From NCBI GenBank assembly GCA_963969345.1, contig OZ017766.1:5456001-5520000 (forward strand): a stretch of DNA of 64,000 bases, given 5' to 3'. Below the pieces are notes generated by a model, which saw only the letters and a list, made by a program, of their open reading frames with translations, searched no databases and had not been told where the DNA came from. The position numbers and the translations under genes were made by a program. Positions 1 through 12,295 of this stretch are shown here, in pieces. Within the stretch, counting starts at the first letter, position 1. Every line of letters starts with the position of its first letter. The DNA is from Turbatrix aceti. Taxonomy: Eukaryota; Nematoda; Chromadorea; Rhabditida; Panagrolaimidae.

Positions 1-2041
1 TACATAAGTAAGTATGTGAACAATGAAACTACAGGGTTGGGACGAGATGAAAACAAAGACCGGGTATGCATCAAAACATATTTTTGAAACAATTTTCTTT
101 TTACTTTTTTTATTTACAAAAAATGAAAAAATGTAAAAACTAAAATTTAAAAAATAAATAAAAAACAACACAGAACAGAAACATATTGCTACTCATTACA
201 AATTTTTGTTTTTCTTATGAACGGATCTATCAATAGTAAACAAATGACTGCGTGAATCCATACATCTTCACACCTCCGCTCTTTTTTTACCACTCATTAC
301 TCATTCACAGACAAAATGTCAGCGTTTGATTTTGCTGTGACCTCCAATGAATCACTGATTAATTTAAAATTGTGTCTGCCATATTGTACTTGGCATTTTA
401 AAAATTACATAACTATAATAAATGATTGGCAATATTGTTAGAGCAGAAAAAAGTACACGAACAGAATGACGAACAATCTTCGTCATGGTTTCTTTCGGAA
501 AAAATAAAGCTAGTACAGTTCTTTGAAAATTTTAAATAATCGTTTTTTACGGAACAATTTTAAGACGAAAAATGTAGATATATTTATTTCTATAGAAAGC
601 TTTGTCGATGCCAAAAATAGTCAAAGCTATAATACCCGACAGTCTTTTTTTGTGTTGTGTGTGTGCATGTCTATTTTTAGCTTTTTTTCTTCTTTACATT
701 TTTTCGTACAATAACACTAACGAGTTTCCATTTCTTTTTTTACGTACTCTTTGGCCTAAAAACATTTGTCAACTGAATTTTCAAGAAAATTCTTTGAACT
801 CCCCATAAAAAAGTTTGAACTAATTTTTTTCAAACCGGAAACCGACAATTTTTGTTCTGCAAACATTTGAGCTTCCGTGTTTGTGTTTAATAACCGTTCA
901 CAGTAATTACACATTCAACAGAACAAGACAGGAAACGACGAAACAATCATTATTATGCAAAAAGGGTTGAAAAACGTATTATAGTTTCGTTTGGTGAGAA
1001 AATCACGGGACTAAAACTACGGTGACATGTAAATGCAAAGTACGAAAATATGAAAAAATAATTGAGAATAAATTGTTTTTCATACGTTTTGGAAAACATG
1101 GCACTGAAAATTACAAATTTATTTAGCAAAATTTATATTACGAGTAATAAAATTATGAGTAATAAAAAAAATCTGCAAAAAACCGGGAAAGTTTACGTTT
1201 ATTCTAAAACAAACAAGTGTTTACTCTCCCTTTTCTGTAAAACATTTTTCATGGTCATAAAAAGAAACATTTTTTACTAAATTAAATTACATTTTTAAAC
1301 TATTTTTGTACGACTACAAGCTTTGTAAAAATAACACGCATGCGGTAAAACAAATTGAAAAAGTTCTGGTTCAAAAACGACGAAAAAGCAAAAAAAACTA
1401 ATTTTTATTGTTTTACATTAATTATTTGTTTTTGTGGCCAAAAAAACCGAATTTGGTCATTTTGGGGTAAAACAACGACAAAAAACTACAGTTTTTCAGA
1501 ATGATTTTTAGGAAAATCCGATTTTTTTTATTCAGACGAGGAAACACTGACACGCGTGTGTATGTAGTACGATACAGTAATTTAACAACATTTGAGTTTT
1601 TATAATTTTCCCTGATGACATGATTTTTTAATTAATATGCACTTAGATAAATATGTATATGTATATTTTTTATGCACTTTTTTGTTTGCGACCGTCTGTT
1701 AAATAATCAGCAAAAAAATTTGCCAAGTTTCAGTCAGTTCGTTTACCAAAAAAGCAACACCAATCATCAATTCTTTGACATACCTGTAAATGCATGAAAA
1801 ATTGAATTACAGTGTTAGACACAGCCCGTCTCTTGCCTATTGACTGTAAATTACACGCCATTAAATTACAGCCTTGAGCGGTGTAATAGTTCGTTCCCTC
1901 CTTCTTTGTGGGGGTAAATCCCCAGGGCGAACGAGCGTAATGGCAGCCCTAGCGTTTGCACAAGTTGTGTTTGAGGTGTGATGCGTGCCTATATCTGTCC
2001 TACCTGACCTGAACAACGATAGTACTTGTGTTTTTTTTTAG
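1..2041. other. Gene-poor AT-rich intergenic stretch
   Basis: No convincing coding exon was found on either strand. The open frames here are short and consist of Phe/Lys/Asn-rich translations of A and T runs. The interval 1860-1990 is less AT-rich and may include the promoter region or a 5' untranslated exon of the Galpha gene that follows, but no TATA box or clear core element could be assigned. Confidence 0.6.
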
Positions 2042-2042
2042 C

Positions 2043-4278
2043 ATGCGCGCTGACTCAACACGTAGTCCATCATCATCGTCGGTTAGAATCGAAAAACCTC
2101 CGCGCCTTTCTTCTTCGTTATCTTCGACGACAAAAATCCAGACAATGGCAGAATGGATGTGTTCGGCGACGTTTTGTTTTGCCGGCAAATTCTACCACAA
2201 CCCAAATGACTACATTGTGCCCCGAGAAGTCGTGGCAAGAAATCACGAAATCGAATTGGATATTGAAAATGAAAGAATTGCCAACAAAAAAGTGCTCAAG
2301 ATCCTTTTACTCGGTGGACCGGAATCCGGAAAAAGTACAATTTTCAAGCAAATGCGAATACTTCATATGAATGGATTTTCTGACTTTGATTTGATTAATT
2401 ATCGGTATCTGGTATACAGTAATGTTATTCAAGCTGTAAAACAGTTGTTGGAAGCTGCAGAAAAATTTTGTCTTGTTATTGATGAAAATATAAAGGTTAA
2501 TTTTTTTCATTCTAATATTTTTTGTTTATAAAGATATTATGTACAGTTTGAAAAACAACATCAAATATTGTTTAATTCTCTTTAAAAACTGTTATTTTTT
2601 AATTTAATTTGCATAATTTTTATTTCTATTATACTAAAAAATTAATTTTAAAACAATTTAGTTAAAACATATTTAAACTTAGTTTGCATTTTTTAATTTT
2701 ATCGTAAATTTGTTTTTAAAAATGCAAGTGTATATACATTTTTGTGTGAATGAAAAGAAATTAGTTTTGTGTAAAAAAATTTCGTAACAAACGTGTACGT
2801 CACCATAATTCTGTCTGACATGCATTATACATAAAACGTTCTCTGATACATAATATTGGGTTTTCCAAATGCGCAAAGGCTTTAATAAAGTATTTTTCAT
2901 GTGTTTTACTATTTAATAATACATTTCTAACTTTTTAGGATGCCGTAAATTATTTCACTTTCTACCAAAGCACAACGCATCCTTCAGAATATGAAATAAA
3001 ACCCGATTTAGCAAGGGTAATTAACCTGATTTGTAAATCACCGTGTATTGAAAATATTCTGGCCAGACGACTCGAAATCACTCTTTTGGACTCTGCAGTG
3101 TAGTAAGTGTTCATTTCCAAAAAAATTATCAAAAAAAAATATTTTTCTTTTCAGTTTTTTGAATAACCTGGAACGAATCAGTGACGAAACATACCGGCCG
3201 ACGCAGCAGGATGTCCTTCGCACGCGAATGCCAACAGCAGGAATTAACGAAATTCGATTTCCATACAAAGCCAATATTTTGAGGTTAGTTGGGTTCAAAA
3301 AACACTTGGTTGGTTATCAACTTTTTGAATGTTTTATAGAATGGTTGACGTCGGAGGACAACGATCAGAGCAGCGTAAATGGATTCATTGCTTCGATGAC
3401 GTTCAGGTAAGTGAACAATTTTTTCTATGATATTAGTATGCTTACTTATGAAAACAACTTTTTACCGTACTCTGGAGACTAATTTATGGTAAAAAAAACC
3501 AGTTTATCCAATAACACAGTTTTGTTTTATAGGGTATTTTGTTCGTTGCCGAACTCAGCGGGTATAATCAGATCATCGACGACGGAGACCAGCCAGTTGT
3601 AAGTGAAATTCAATTTTTGAGCTTTGGTATTCGCAGAACTCTGACATTGGTTCGCAATAAAAAGTTCTAAACCAACAAATATTTTTTTGATAATTTTTTA
3701 GGGTTAATTTTTGAATTGCATATAAAATTTTTTGTCATATAAAATATCTGACACTTACCACTAATTTTTTATTACATTATGTAAATATTTTTCCAAATTC
3801 TTCAAACTCACAGTCAAAATTTTCAGAATCGCCTAAAATACAGTATGCATCTGTTCAAAAAAATAGTCAACAATCCCTGCTTCGGACGAAAAACTGCAAT
3901 CATACTTTTTCTCAACAAATACGATATCTTCAAAGAAAAAATTAGTCTATATCCTTTGACAGTCTGTTTCAAATCCTATAACGGTGAGTTTTCACACCTT
4001 CGCGTGCAACCTATAAAAAAATACGCATTGCAATGCCAACAACAACTTTTCTAGATGTATCAACGGTAGATAAATATGTTCTAGGAAAGAACGCGGCCGA
4101 AGCATCGGCAAACTACGTTGCAGATCGATTTCAAGCACTGACAACACGTGAAACAGCATCCAAGCGTATATACAATCACTTTACAAATGCCACGGATACG
4201 CGAAATATAGATCGAGTCTTCGAGAGTTGTATTGATGTTGTGTTCAAGCTTAGCATGGAAAAAGTTGGATTTATGTGA
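2043..4278 (+). CDS. Heterotrimeric G protein alpha subunit, divergent (seven exons)
   Basis: Exons: 2043-2495, 2939-3102, 3155-3283, 3340-3406, 3533-3598, 3827-3983, 4055-4278. All junctions are GT-AG and the frame is kept throughout. The product should be a membrane-bound GTPase switch coupled to seven-transmembrane receptors. Visible G motifs are the P-loop GGPESGKST (the usual form is GAGESGKST), switch [10 protein letters not shown], switch [22 protein letters not shown] for guanine recognition, and TNATDTRNI in place of the usual TCATDT segment. The C-terminus is KVGFM. From the ATG at 2145 the protein has 385 residues, close to the family size. From the ATG at 2043 it has 419, with a Ser-rich extension, and that ATG lies one base after a strong acceptor (T-run then TAG at 2039-2041). 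There is no Gly at position 2 for myristoylation from either start. The divergent P-loop and switch I suggest a chemosensory-type, non-canonical Galpha. An AATAAA lies near 4420. Confidence 0.93.
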
Positions 4279-4747
4279 TAAATCAATCATGCAAGAAAGG
4301 TTGGAAAACAAAAGCTTGAATGAATTATTGAGTAGAAATTTTTTTATTTAGGTTTTTGTACTTGTTACATCCAAAAAAACAAAAAAATGAAAGGCATAAG
4401 AGACCAAGATGTTTTTTTAGAATAAATGATTTCAAGGTGTTCAAATAGCTGCCAGCTCAGGCAGAAAAGGTCAGCAATGACGAGATTGACGCGGGCATTG
4501 CTTTGATGCTTTTCTTGTTTTTGAATCTGCAATAATCATTGGTTGTCTATATCCCTGAAAATAGTGGACTTTTTTTCAAAAAATCATGTCTCATGGAAAT
4601 TTTCGTTTCACGTACACGATTTGCAAAACCTTGGTTATGATTCCCACACCATTTCCATATCGCCGGAACAAACAAATTTGCACTTCTCGCTAGTACCATT
4701 TTGCGTCCCTCATCTCACTGGTCATCCGTCGACAAAGGCATTGTACT

Positions 4748-5067
4748 ATGTGTTTCGGCCGTGGTGTACGCAGATCTACTTCGCCAAAAAGCGTGGCAGC
4801 AACAGAAAGGAAACCCGTCGTAGCTTCGAAGAAGGCCAAAGCAATAGAGAACGATATAACACGCAGCATCAGCGCCCATCAGCCGGCCGAAGATAGCGAG
4901 AACGATATAGCGTAACAATTTTTTTTCCTTTTGCCATTTTTTTACATATATTTTTTGTTTTTAGAAATTTCGACAAGTTCGTAAAGGTAGCCTCATCGAA
5001 AAGTATACGGAAAAAGAAGACGATTGAACAGGATCCTACCCAAACGGGCTCCGTCGCTGTCCTTTAA
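4748..5067 (+). CDS. Small basic protein of unknown function (two exons, 88 residues)
   Basis: Exon 1 is 4748-4911 and exon 2 is 4965-5067. A 53-base intron (GTAACA to TTTTTAG) joins them in phase, and the two exons give one frame of 89 codons including the stop. The protein starts MCFGRGVRRS. It is rich in Lys, Arg, Ser and Ala (TERKPVVASKKAKA), has an acidic patch around EDSENDI, and a second basic patch SKSIRKKK near the end. No signal peptide, membrane segment or known domain was recognised. An AATAAA follows at about 5082. Neither exon is a long open frame on its own, so a simple ORF scan misses it. The support is the coherent composition across the splice, a clean intron and a polyadenylation signal. 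It could be a nuclear or ribonucleoprotein-type basic protein, but no function is assigned. It lies about 470 bases downstream of the Galpha gene on the same strand. Confidence 0.55.
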
Positions 5068-8000
5068 GTATGTTTTTTTGGCAATAAAAAAAGTGTGAAC
5101 ATTTTTTTTTAAATCTCGAACAATTTGAAAAACCCTATTTGCCGATGTATTTAGTATTCAGGCCATTTTAAAATTCGGGTCAAGTGCCATGCCCATAAAA
5201 CCAATGACATGCATGATTTTTTTATCCGTGTTTTATGTCATACTCAGGAACTAGCTTGTCGTTGTTGCGAGTCTGTCGTTTATGGATGATGACCGTTTTG
5301 TTGCCTTCGTTTTTTGTGCGTTACTGCATATTGGATTTCGTTGACAAAAAAACTTCTGCATACGTCACAGTTTTTTTTTCGCAAAAAAAATTCAATTCAA
5401 TTTTGTGTAGTAAAAACTAATTTTTTTGTGTCTTTCAATTAATTTACCTGACAACCTTGAATTTTCATTCCACCTTTGACAAATTACACGACATTCTGCC
5501 CTTGGGTGACAAAATTAATTTTTCTTGTTCGTTCCTACTTGGTTAGCTTGTACTGAAAAATGCATTGTTAAAAGATTTGTTCACTCCTATCATTCATTTA
5601 CATTTTTACATTTTTACAGAAACCAAACGGATACCGTAACTCGCTACACATATTACTTACTTTCAATTCGACGGATGTCCAACAGATTTCACTGGATGAA
5701 GCGGTTTTGACTTGAAAGCATGTGATTAGACACTTTTTTGTGCCATGAATGTAAATATATATAAAAAAAGTAATAAATCAATCTTACACACTCGTCCCCG
5801 TCATCATCGAGGAGTGGGGTTGGTGGGTGTTCAAAGGCAATTCAAAGACGAATTATACAGGGGAAGGGGAGAATATGAGCAGTATGTGTCGCAATTCAAT
5901 GCAGGCAACAGGAGGAAAAGGAGGATCGAAAAAAAAAGTGCAAGAGCAGCTGTTCGGATCGGATCTGGCGGCGCGCTGGGGGTTTTGTCTGCCAAGTTGC
6001 CGCGCCAAGATAAGAGACAAGCAGGCCAGGCAGGCAGGCTGCTTGGCGTGTTAGTCATAAACCGGAGCTATAAATGCCATAAACTTAATCGCACAATGTC
6101 TTTCTTTATCTTCTCTTGTCTCTTTTTTGTTGCCTGACTGAATGGCCTTTTTTTCGTTGTCTTTGGCTTTTGTTATCCAGTTTACCATGTTTTCCATCAG
6201 GTCAATGACCGGCCCTAAACCTTGTGGTACACATACTTGAAAAATCACTCACCTTGCATGTTTTCTGGTAACATTGTACCTTTTTGTGAGGAAAATAAGG
6301 GAAGAAACGACGACCTCTGTCCAACGGACAACATGTAACGCATAAATTATTTAGACGCAGAAGAATAGTATTATTTGCGGGAAGATGAATGAATGGAATT
6401 TCGCGGATTGAATTTTTTTTTATTTTTTGCAACTTTTTTCAGGTGAAAAAATTATTTGCAACTAACAAAAATTTTTTCCGAAAATAACTTTCTTACATAA
6501 TTTTATACTTTTACGAACTCTGGGAACCGTAACCCTTGAGAACCTCTCAGATCTTTTATTAGCCGATTCTTTCATCTCACCGACAAGGTTAAATAGTATC
6601 TTAATTACCCCACTCAATTTTATGTGCCATTGGATGTCCAAATTTTTATTTCATATATCCACTCCCCTCTTTTGGCCAACTTGCACAGTGGCATCTTTTC
6701 AACACATTTTTCTCCTCATTCTCTGATGTGGGTTGTCATCAGCAGCATCTTGTGTCAACAAAAGTAAACAATCTCACAGTTTTGCATTTCGTTGGTCGCT
6801 GAAATCCTATTTTGCCAAAGGATGCACGCCGGAGCTGATTATTAAACGCCCTCGCTTTTTCGTTTTCATCTGGTTGGGCTGCTTACATCAGCGGTCAACG
6901 CTTGGTATTTTTGCTTTTTCTTCTCGCTTCACAATTCAATTTAAATTTCTGCGGGCGATTGGAGTTTTGTTACCTGTTACCTGGCAGCTTACGCACGAGG
7001 AGCCCCCTCTTGGTCGACGCTGATCTCCACGCGTTATCCGTAACACAAACCTACCTGGAAATACACACTGTTTGCCTGACGGTCTAATTAGTGGAGACAT
7101 GCTTATGTATTTATTTTTGTACACTCACTGACTGAAGAACGCAGCTTTTTTTACGTGTACGTGACAGACATTTTGTAGTCGGATAGTTTACAATTGGTTT
7201 TTGTGCTTGTCTGGGAATTTTTTTTCAATGTTATATATTTTTTTCATTTATCGAGCGGTCAGCATTTGATGTATAATTTTTTTATTGATGGACAACTGTT
7301 TGAGATTCTGATAAAATTTATTAGTCCATTATTTCGGCCATTTGAAATTTTTATGTATTTAAAATCAAATCATAAATCAAAGTTATTTTTAAAAGGTTTT
7401 TTTGATATCAGACAGATAAAAGCGGTCAGGTCGTTTTAAAAGAGCTCAAAGGATCACATTTTTAACATCCTAAAAAATTCTATCGTCATTTTTGAATTTT
7501 AAAACTGAATTTTTCATTAATTTACGTTTAATATAAAAATTTCGTCAGCCAAAAAATTTTTTTTGGCGGTCGTGCTGAAGCAAAGTCTGCAAATCAAATG
7601 CTTTCTAGGAGGACTCATGTCAGAGGATTGCCCTTTGATACCCCGCTCGCGCTCGGTCCTCCTCTTTTCCTTTGCGCGCCTCTTTCCTTCCCATCCTGCC
7701 CGCCAGCTTGCAACAAATCGGTGTTTCTCGCGCACACACGCAAAGCAAAGCGAGTAAAAATGTCACTTTGAACTTACCAATTCAAATATTTAATAAACAA
7801 TGCATGTTGCATGTTTTTTGACGGTAAATTTTGTGATATTTATTTTCTCAGACACAGAATACCAAATCGGTGTTTGTTTAGTTTAGCAAAAAAAAAGAAA
7901 AAAGAAAATGGCATTTGTCAAAGAACAAATGCTGGATCGTCTCGAACAGGCGGAGGCATTTTTAAAGTGAGAAAAAAACTATCTGCAGACTCTAATAAAC

Positions 8001-9020
8001 TCTAATGAGCCTATGCGCTCTGGGAAAAATATTTATGATGCGTGACCGAGAAAAAAAATTTAAAAACGAAAACTTTTTACATTTAATTTTTAAGTTCGCA
8101 TTTGTCTGATTTTCAAAACGTTATAACATTTTTTAAAATTTTTTCGTGAAATCTTATTTTTTACCAGATTGCTTTTTTTGACAATAGCGTCCAATTTGTT
8201 GCTAGAATGCCATTTAACGTAAAAAAAACAATCACGTACATATTTTTTTATTTTTATGCGTGTTTGCGTGTACGCCAAAAAAACTTATAAAACGCATTTA
8301 TCTTTCCATCAAGCCTCTCAAAAAATAAGTACTATTTACTGTATAATATGTTTTGAAAGACATGTTATTCCCCTACTTCATTGTTTCCTATCGGAAGCCA
8401 ATTATCCGGTCAATTGTTTTCTTCCTCTTCAATCTTTTTGGCTTGTTTCCGTCACTCCCAATTGGCTTTCTATGTATGCCGTGACTTTTTTTTATGTGCT
8501 TCAGAAATTTATCGTTACACTTATTTATGACTCTGAGCCACTCTGGTTGCAGGTGTTTCGAATGGCGATCGCTGATTTTTATAGTGGGGTCAGGGCTTTT
8601 GTCCATTTGTACATCTCTTTTTGCCTTTTGTCATCCACGGACACTCGGGAGAGTCGTTTGGATGAGAATATTGTATTCACTCTCTTTGCCCCCCTCCTTC
8701 CGCCCTGCTCTTGGTTCATCAACAAAGAACCAAAGTGCCAACTGGAAACCCCCGGTTGTCGTTTGCATTTGTATCACTTATTTGTACACAGGTTGTAAGC
8801 TTAATTTGGAAATATGTATGGTTTTGACACTTTTTGTAAATTAAACCACTCCTTTTTGCGATAGCCTGGCTACATTAGTATACATTAGTATATACTATGT
8901 GGCAATAAAAAAGCCTGTTAGACATCCTTCAGGTGGTAGCGGGTATTATCACAATCTTATCTAAACCAGAACGGTTTAGGAAGCTTTCAAGCTCGTCATA
9001 AGAAGTTCATCATAAGGATC
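5068..9020. other. Long intergenic stretch without a supported gene
   Basis: I see no gene with splice support. Patches of higher GC occur at about 5785-6060, 6820-7090 and 7560-7760 and give unsupported open frames. A 180-codon open frame at 8256-8798 is rich in Leu, Phe and His with no family signature or homologous copy. The patch at 8875-9020 precedes the tRNA-like sequence and may be the body of the same element, with the direct TACATTAGTATA repeats at 8872-8895 at its edge. Some of these patches could be untranslated exons or enhancers. Confidence 0.5.
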
Positions 9021-9116
9021 TGTCTCCTGCGGGAATCGAACCCACGCCCCCATTTTAGTTTTTTTTAGCGCGCGCGCGTTTTTCCATTCAGTTATGCGCG
9101 CAAAAAATGGAGCACT
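9021..9116 (-). pseudogene. Degenerate tRNA-like sequence, possibly a SINE head
   Basis: On the minus strand, 9025-9046 forms a perfect T arm: stem GTGGG/CCCGC (one G-T pair) closing the 7-base loop TTCGATT, which is the classic B box. About 60 bases upstream is a weak A-box-like segment (CATAACTGAATGG). The acceptor strands pair only imperfectly (TGCTCC against GGAGACA), and an alternating GC tract plus an A-run replaces a proper anticodon arm. It therefore cannot be a working tRNA. A decayed tRNA or the tRNA-derived head of a SINE whose body runs towards 8880 are the two explanations. Confidence 0.4.
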
Positions 9117-9181
9117 TTTATCCTAAGTAACTCTTTGCAATTAAAGAACAAAATTTCAGAAACCGCTGAAATGCATCGGAC

Positions 9182-10221
9182 ATGGCATGCACGATAATCC
9201 ACCTCATAGCAAGTTGTCTGGCTCTAGCCGGAATCGTGGTTCTTCAAATCGCACTTTTATCATCATGGCTGTCGTCTGCCTGTTTGTGGAGCAACGTTGA
9301 ATCCTCTTCTCCCCGCCTACCCGGAAGTATAGTACCATGGACGGTTGAAAAAAAGGTCAGACGTCTGCCGGATGCCTTGATCATTGGTGCGAGAAAGGGT
9401 GGTACCAGAGCGCTTCTGGATGCCATGGCACTTCATCCTCAGATTCGGGCAGCCAGACGAGAAGTTCATTTTTTTGATCAAAATGACACGTATGCGCTGG
9501 GCATTGATTGGTATCGGGAGCAGATGCCGCTGAGTTCAGCGAAGCAGATTACGGTAGAAAAGACACCTGCCTACCTGGCGTCACCATTAGCACCTGAAAG
9601 AGTGCACGCCATGAATCCGGATGTCAAATTGATAGTTATTTTGAGAAACCCGGTGATACGGACTATTTCTGATTTTACACAGGTGAGAGTGGTTAGCCTT
9701 AACAGAATTAATTTTAATTTTTTTAAATTAATTAAAATTAAAATTTGTGATGATAATTTCAGGTACTATACACCAAGCTAGAACGCAACAAGACCTGGCC
9801 ACTTTTTGAATCTGTTGCTTTTTTGCAAGACGGCAAAACTCTGGACACCTTCTACAAGCCGGTTCGAAACTCGCTCTACGCTATGCACCTGGCTAACTGG
9901 CTAAAATTCTTTCCCCTGGAGCAATTCATCTTCGTCGACGGTGACCGCTTCATTGGATCACCAATTACGGAGTTGAAGAGAGTTGAAAGGTTTCTCGGCA
10001 TCCCAGAAGGCATTACTCCTGACCAACTCGTGTACAACACGTACAAGGGCTTCTACTGCTTCAAGAGGAGGGAACGAAGGTCAGCACGATGCCTAGGAAC
10101 ATCCAAGGGTCGAACACACTTTCCCCTATCCGTCAAAACCCGAAAATTGCTTTCCAAAAATTTTAGACCCTACAACGAAAAATTATTTCGGCTCATTAAT
10201 CGAAGGTTTGATTGGTCTTAG
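9182..10221 (+). CDS. Heparan sulfate glucosamine 3-O-sulfotransferase (two exons)
   Basis: Exon 1 is 9182-9682 and exon 2 is 9763-10221, with an 80-base intron, giving 319 residues. The enzyme moves a sulfo group from PAPS to the 3-OH of glucosamine in heparan sulfate in the Golgi. Residues about 4-27 form a hydrophobic signal anchor, as expected for a type II Golgi protein. The 5'-phosphosulfate loop reads IIGARKGGTRALLDAM, the 3'-phosphate-binding strand and helix read LIVILRNPVIRTISDF, and the substrate-cleft region DQNDTYALGIDWYREQMP and TVEKTPAY follow family order. The C-terminal GFYCF...RCLGTSKGRTH has the two cysteines that form the family disulfide loop. The total length matches the short HS3ST form with little stem. 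A strong acceptor (AAATTTCAG, ending 9159) lies 22 bases before the start, and a 9-codon upstream frame starts at 9171. An AATAAA is at 10318-10323. The isoform (HS3ST1 versus HS3ST5-like) cannot be fixed. Confidence 0.93.
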
Positions 10222-10640
10222 TGTACTGTATGTATGTATACGGTAGTGTTGGAAAAACATATCGGTGTCTATTTGAACATTGTATGGATTTTTTTACGGG
10301 TTCTGTAAAAAGTTGTCAATAAAGTTTGTATGTATGAGATTAAAATTGGCCGGAAAAGAAAAAGCAATTAAACGGATTTTAGGATTTCACCGGTGCGGGC
10401 GGATAGACTCAAATGAGGGATAATGCGCATTCTACAGGTGACGTCACACATGAAACAAAACACATATAAACACTGAAAAAATGTGATGCGTGTATCGTAA
10501 TGCGACGTAGGCTTTTTACCGCCCATTAACGACAGATTTACGTGATTAGAGTAAAGGTGATCGGATTATCATTTACTCACCTGAACAAAAGCCTACAGGT
10601 GCTTCAATTATTCGCATTGCTTCTATTGAATGTAGTAGTC

Positions 10641-12295
10641 ATGTTCGATAAATTTTGTGCCTTGATTTTGTTTTCTTGTAGCTTATTTACGGTTGTACAG
10701 TCGCAGTATTACGGAGGTAAGCATCTGTGAAAAATTAAGCTTGTTATATACAATTGATTAATTTTGTAGAAACAGCGTCTACCGATGCATACACTGCAAG
10801 TACAGATTACGGTACTGCGTCAACGTACGGGTATGATTATTATGATTATTACGACTATTACGACTACTACGATTACTACGATTACTACGATTATTATGAT
10901 TATTTCACGTACGGCACTGATTCAACTTACGGCACTGCTGGAACGGCGTCCACCTACGGGTACGACTATTACGATTACTACGACTACTACGATTATTACG
11001 ATTATTACGATTACTATGATTACTACACGTACGGAACAGATTCGACTTACGGCACTGCTGGAACTGCTTCGACGTATGGGTACGATTGGTACGATTACTA
11101 CGACTACTACGACTACTACGATTATTACACGTACGGTACGGACTCAACGTATGGCACGGAAGGTACCGCTGGAACGGCGTCCACGTATGGTTACGACTAT
11201 TATGATTATTACGATTACTACGATTACTACGATTACTACGATTACTACACGTACGGTACAGATTCAACTTACGGCACTGCAGGAACGGCATCGACGTATG
11301 GTTACGATTATTACGATTACTATGATTACTACGATTACTACGATTACTACGATTACTACGATTATTACACGTACGGTACAGACTCAACGTATGGCACCGC
11401 TGGAACGGCGTCCACGTACGGATATGATTACTACGATTATTACGATTACTACGATTACTACGATTATTATACGTACGGCACTGATTCAACGTATGGCACT
11501 GCTGGCACTGCTTCGACGTATGGGTACGATTACTACGATTACTATGATTACTACGATTATTACGATTATTATACGTATGGCACGGAAGGCACTGCTGGAA
11601 CAGCGTCCACGTACGGATACGATTATTACGATTACTACGACTACTACGATTACTACGATTACTACACGTACGGTACCGATGGCACAGAATCAACATACTT
11701 TTACGATGCGACGACTTTGGAGAGTGATGAGAAATTATCGGTTGTTACGACAGCAATTTCCTGCGACTGGGAAACCTGGGGTGCATGGTCGCAGTGCACG
11801 GATACCTGTGGTTCCTGCGGCATTCAGCGAAGAACCCGTAACTGCTCTTGTTCGTCTGGAGGATGTACCGGTACATCTTGTGAAAGTCGTACCTGTAACT
11901 CGGGTGTCTGCTTTGATCCGAGGCATAACTGTTGTCCGGGATTCACGGCAAATAATTATGTCTGTGAACCCAATAATCAGACATCCACATACTGGGATTG
12001 TTCAAACGCAGAAACGTGTGGCTGGAACAATTGGAGCGCATGGTCGACCTGTACGGACTTCTGCGGGCGCTGTGGGACCCAGCAAAAGTATCGGACGTGC
12101 AATGGTACCTGTTCGGAGTGCACCGGATCTCCGACCCGTCTTCGAACGTGCCCGACAACAGCTTGCAACTTTCCCCGATACGCGTGTTGTGCCAATTACT
12201 GGTTCCAGAACAACCAATGCATCAACAAAACCACGGAAACAAACAAGGATTATTACGCAATGTACGCTACGAATTACTACTACGATTACATTTGA
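10641..12295 (+). CDS. Secreted Asp-Tyr-Tyr repeat protein with two thrombospondin-1-like units
   Basis: Exon 1 is 10641-10716 and exon 2 is 10770-12295, giving 533 residues. Exon 1 encodes a signal peptide (MFDKFCALILFSCSLFTVVQS). Residues about 30-320 are eight blocks of the form TASTYGY-(DYY)n-TYGTDSTYGTAG, with n varying from about 5 to 8. This part is almost only Tyr, Asp, Thr, Ser, Gly and Ala. Two cysteine-rich units follow, starting CDWETWGAWSQC and CGWNNWSAWSTC. The WxxW spacing, the CG(S/R)CG and the R(T/N)C elements resemble thrombospondin type 1 repeats, with an added CC-containing tail. The end is again Tyr-rich (YYYDYI). The family is not recognised as a whole. A structural, adhesive or cuticle/eggshell-type extracellular protein whose tyrosines could be cross-linked is an inference from composition. 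A TATA-like CATATAAA lies near 10463 and an AATAAA near 12430. Confidence 0.85.
10825..11690 (+). repeat. Coding tandem repeat (GAT TAC TAC triplets in eight higher-order blocks)
   Basis: A 9-base unit (Asp-Tyr-Tyr codons, GAT/GAC followed by TAT/TAC) is repeated 5-8 times within each of eight larger blocks of roughly 95-130 bases. Block lengths differ by whole 9-base units, which points to slippage or unequal exchange that keeps the reading frame. Synonymous T/C variation in the third position shows the array is not brand new. The open frames on the other strand and in the other frames across this interval are by-products of the repeat. Confidence 0.9.

Noticed and set aside
5745..6137. Overlapping open frames of 130 and 75 codons in a GC-richer patch
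   Set aside because: Three frames are open at once, which points to base composition rather than coding. No splice or family support.
8256..8798. 180-codon open frame on the + strand
   Set aside because: No recognised domain, no splice continuity and a composition typical of T-rich intergenic DNA; a related frame on the same stretch is equally open.
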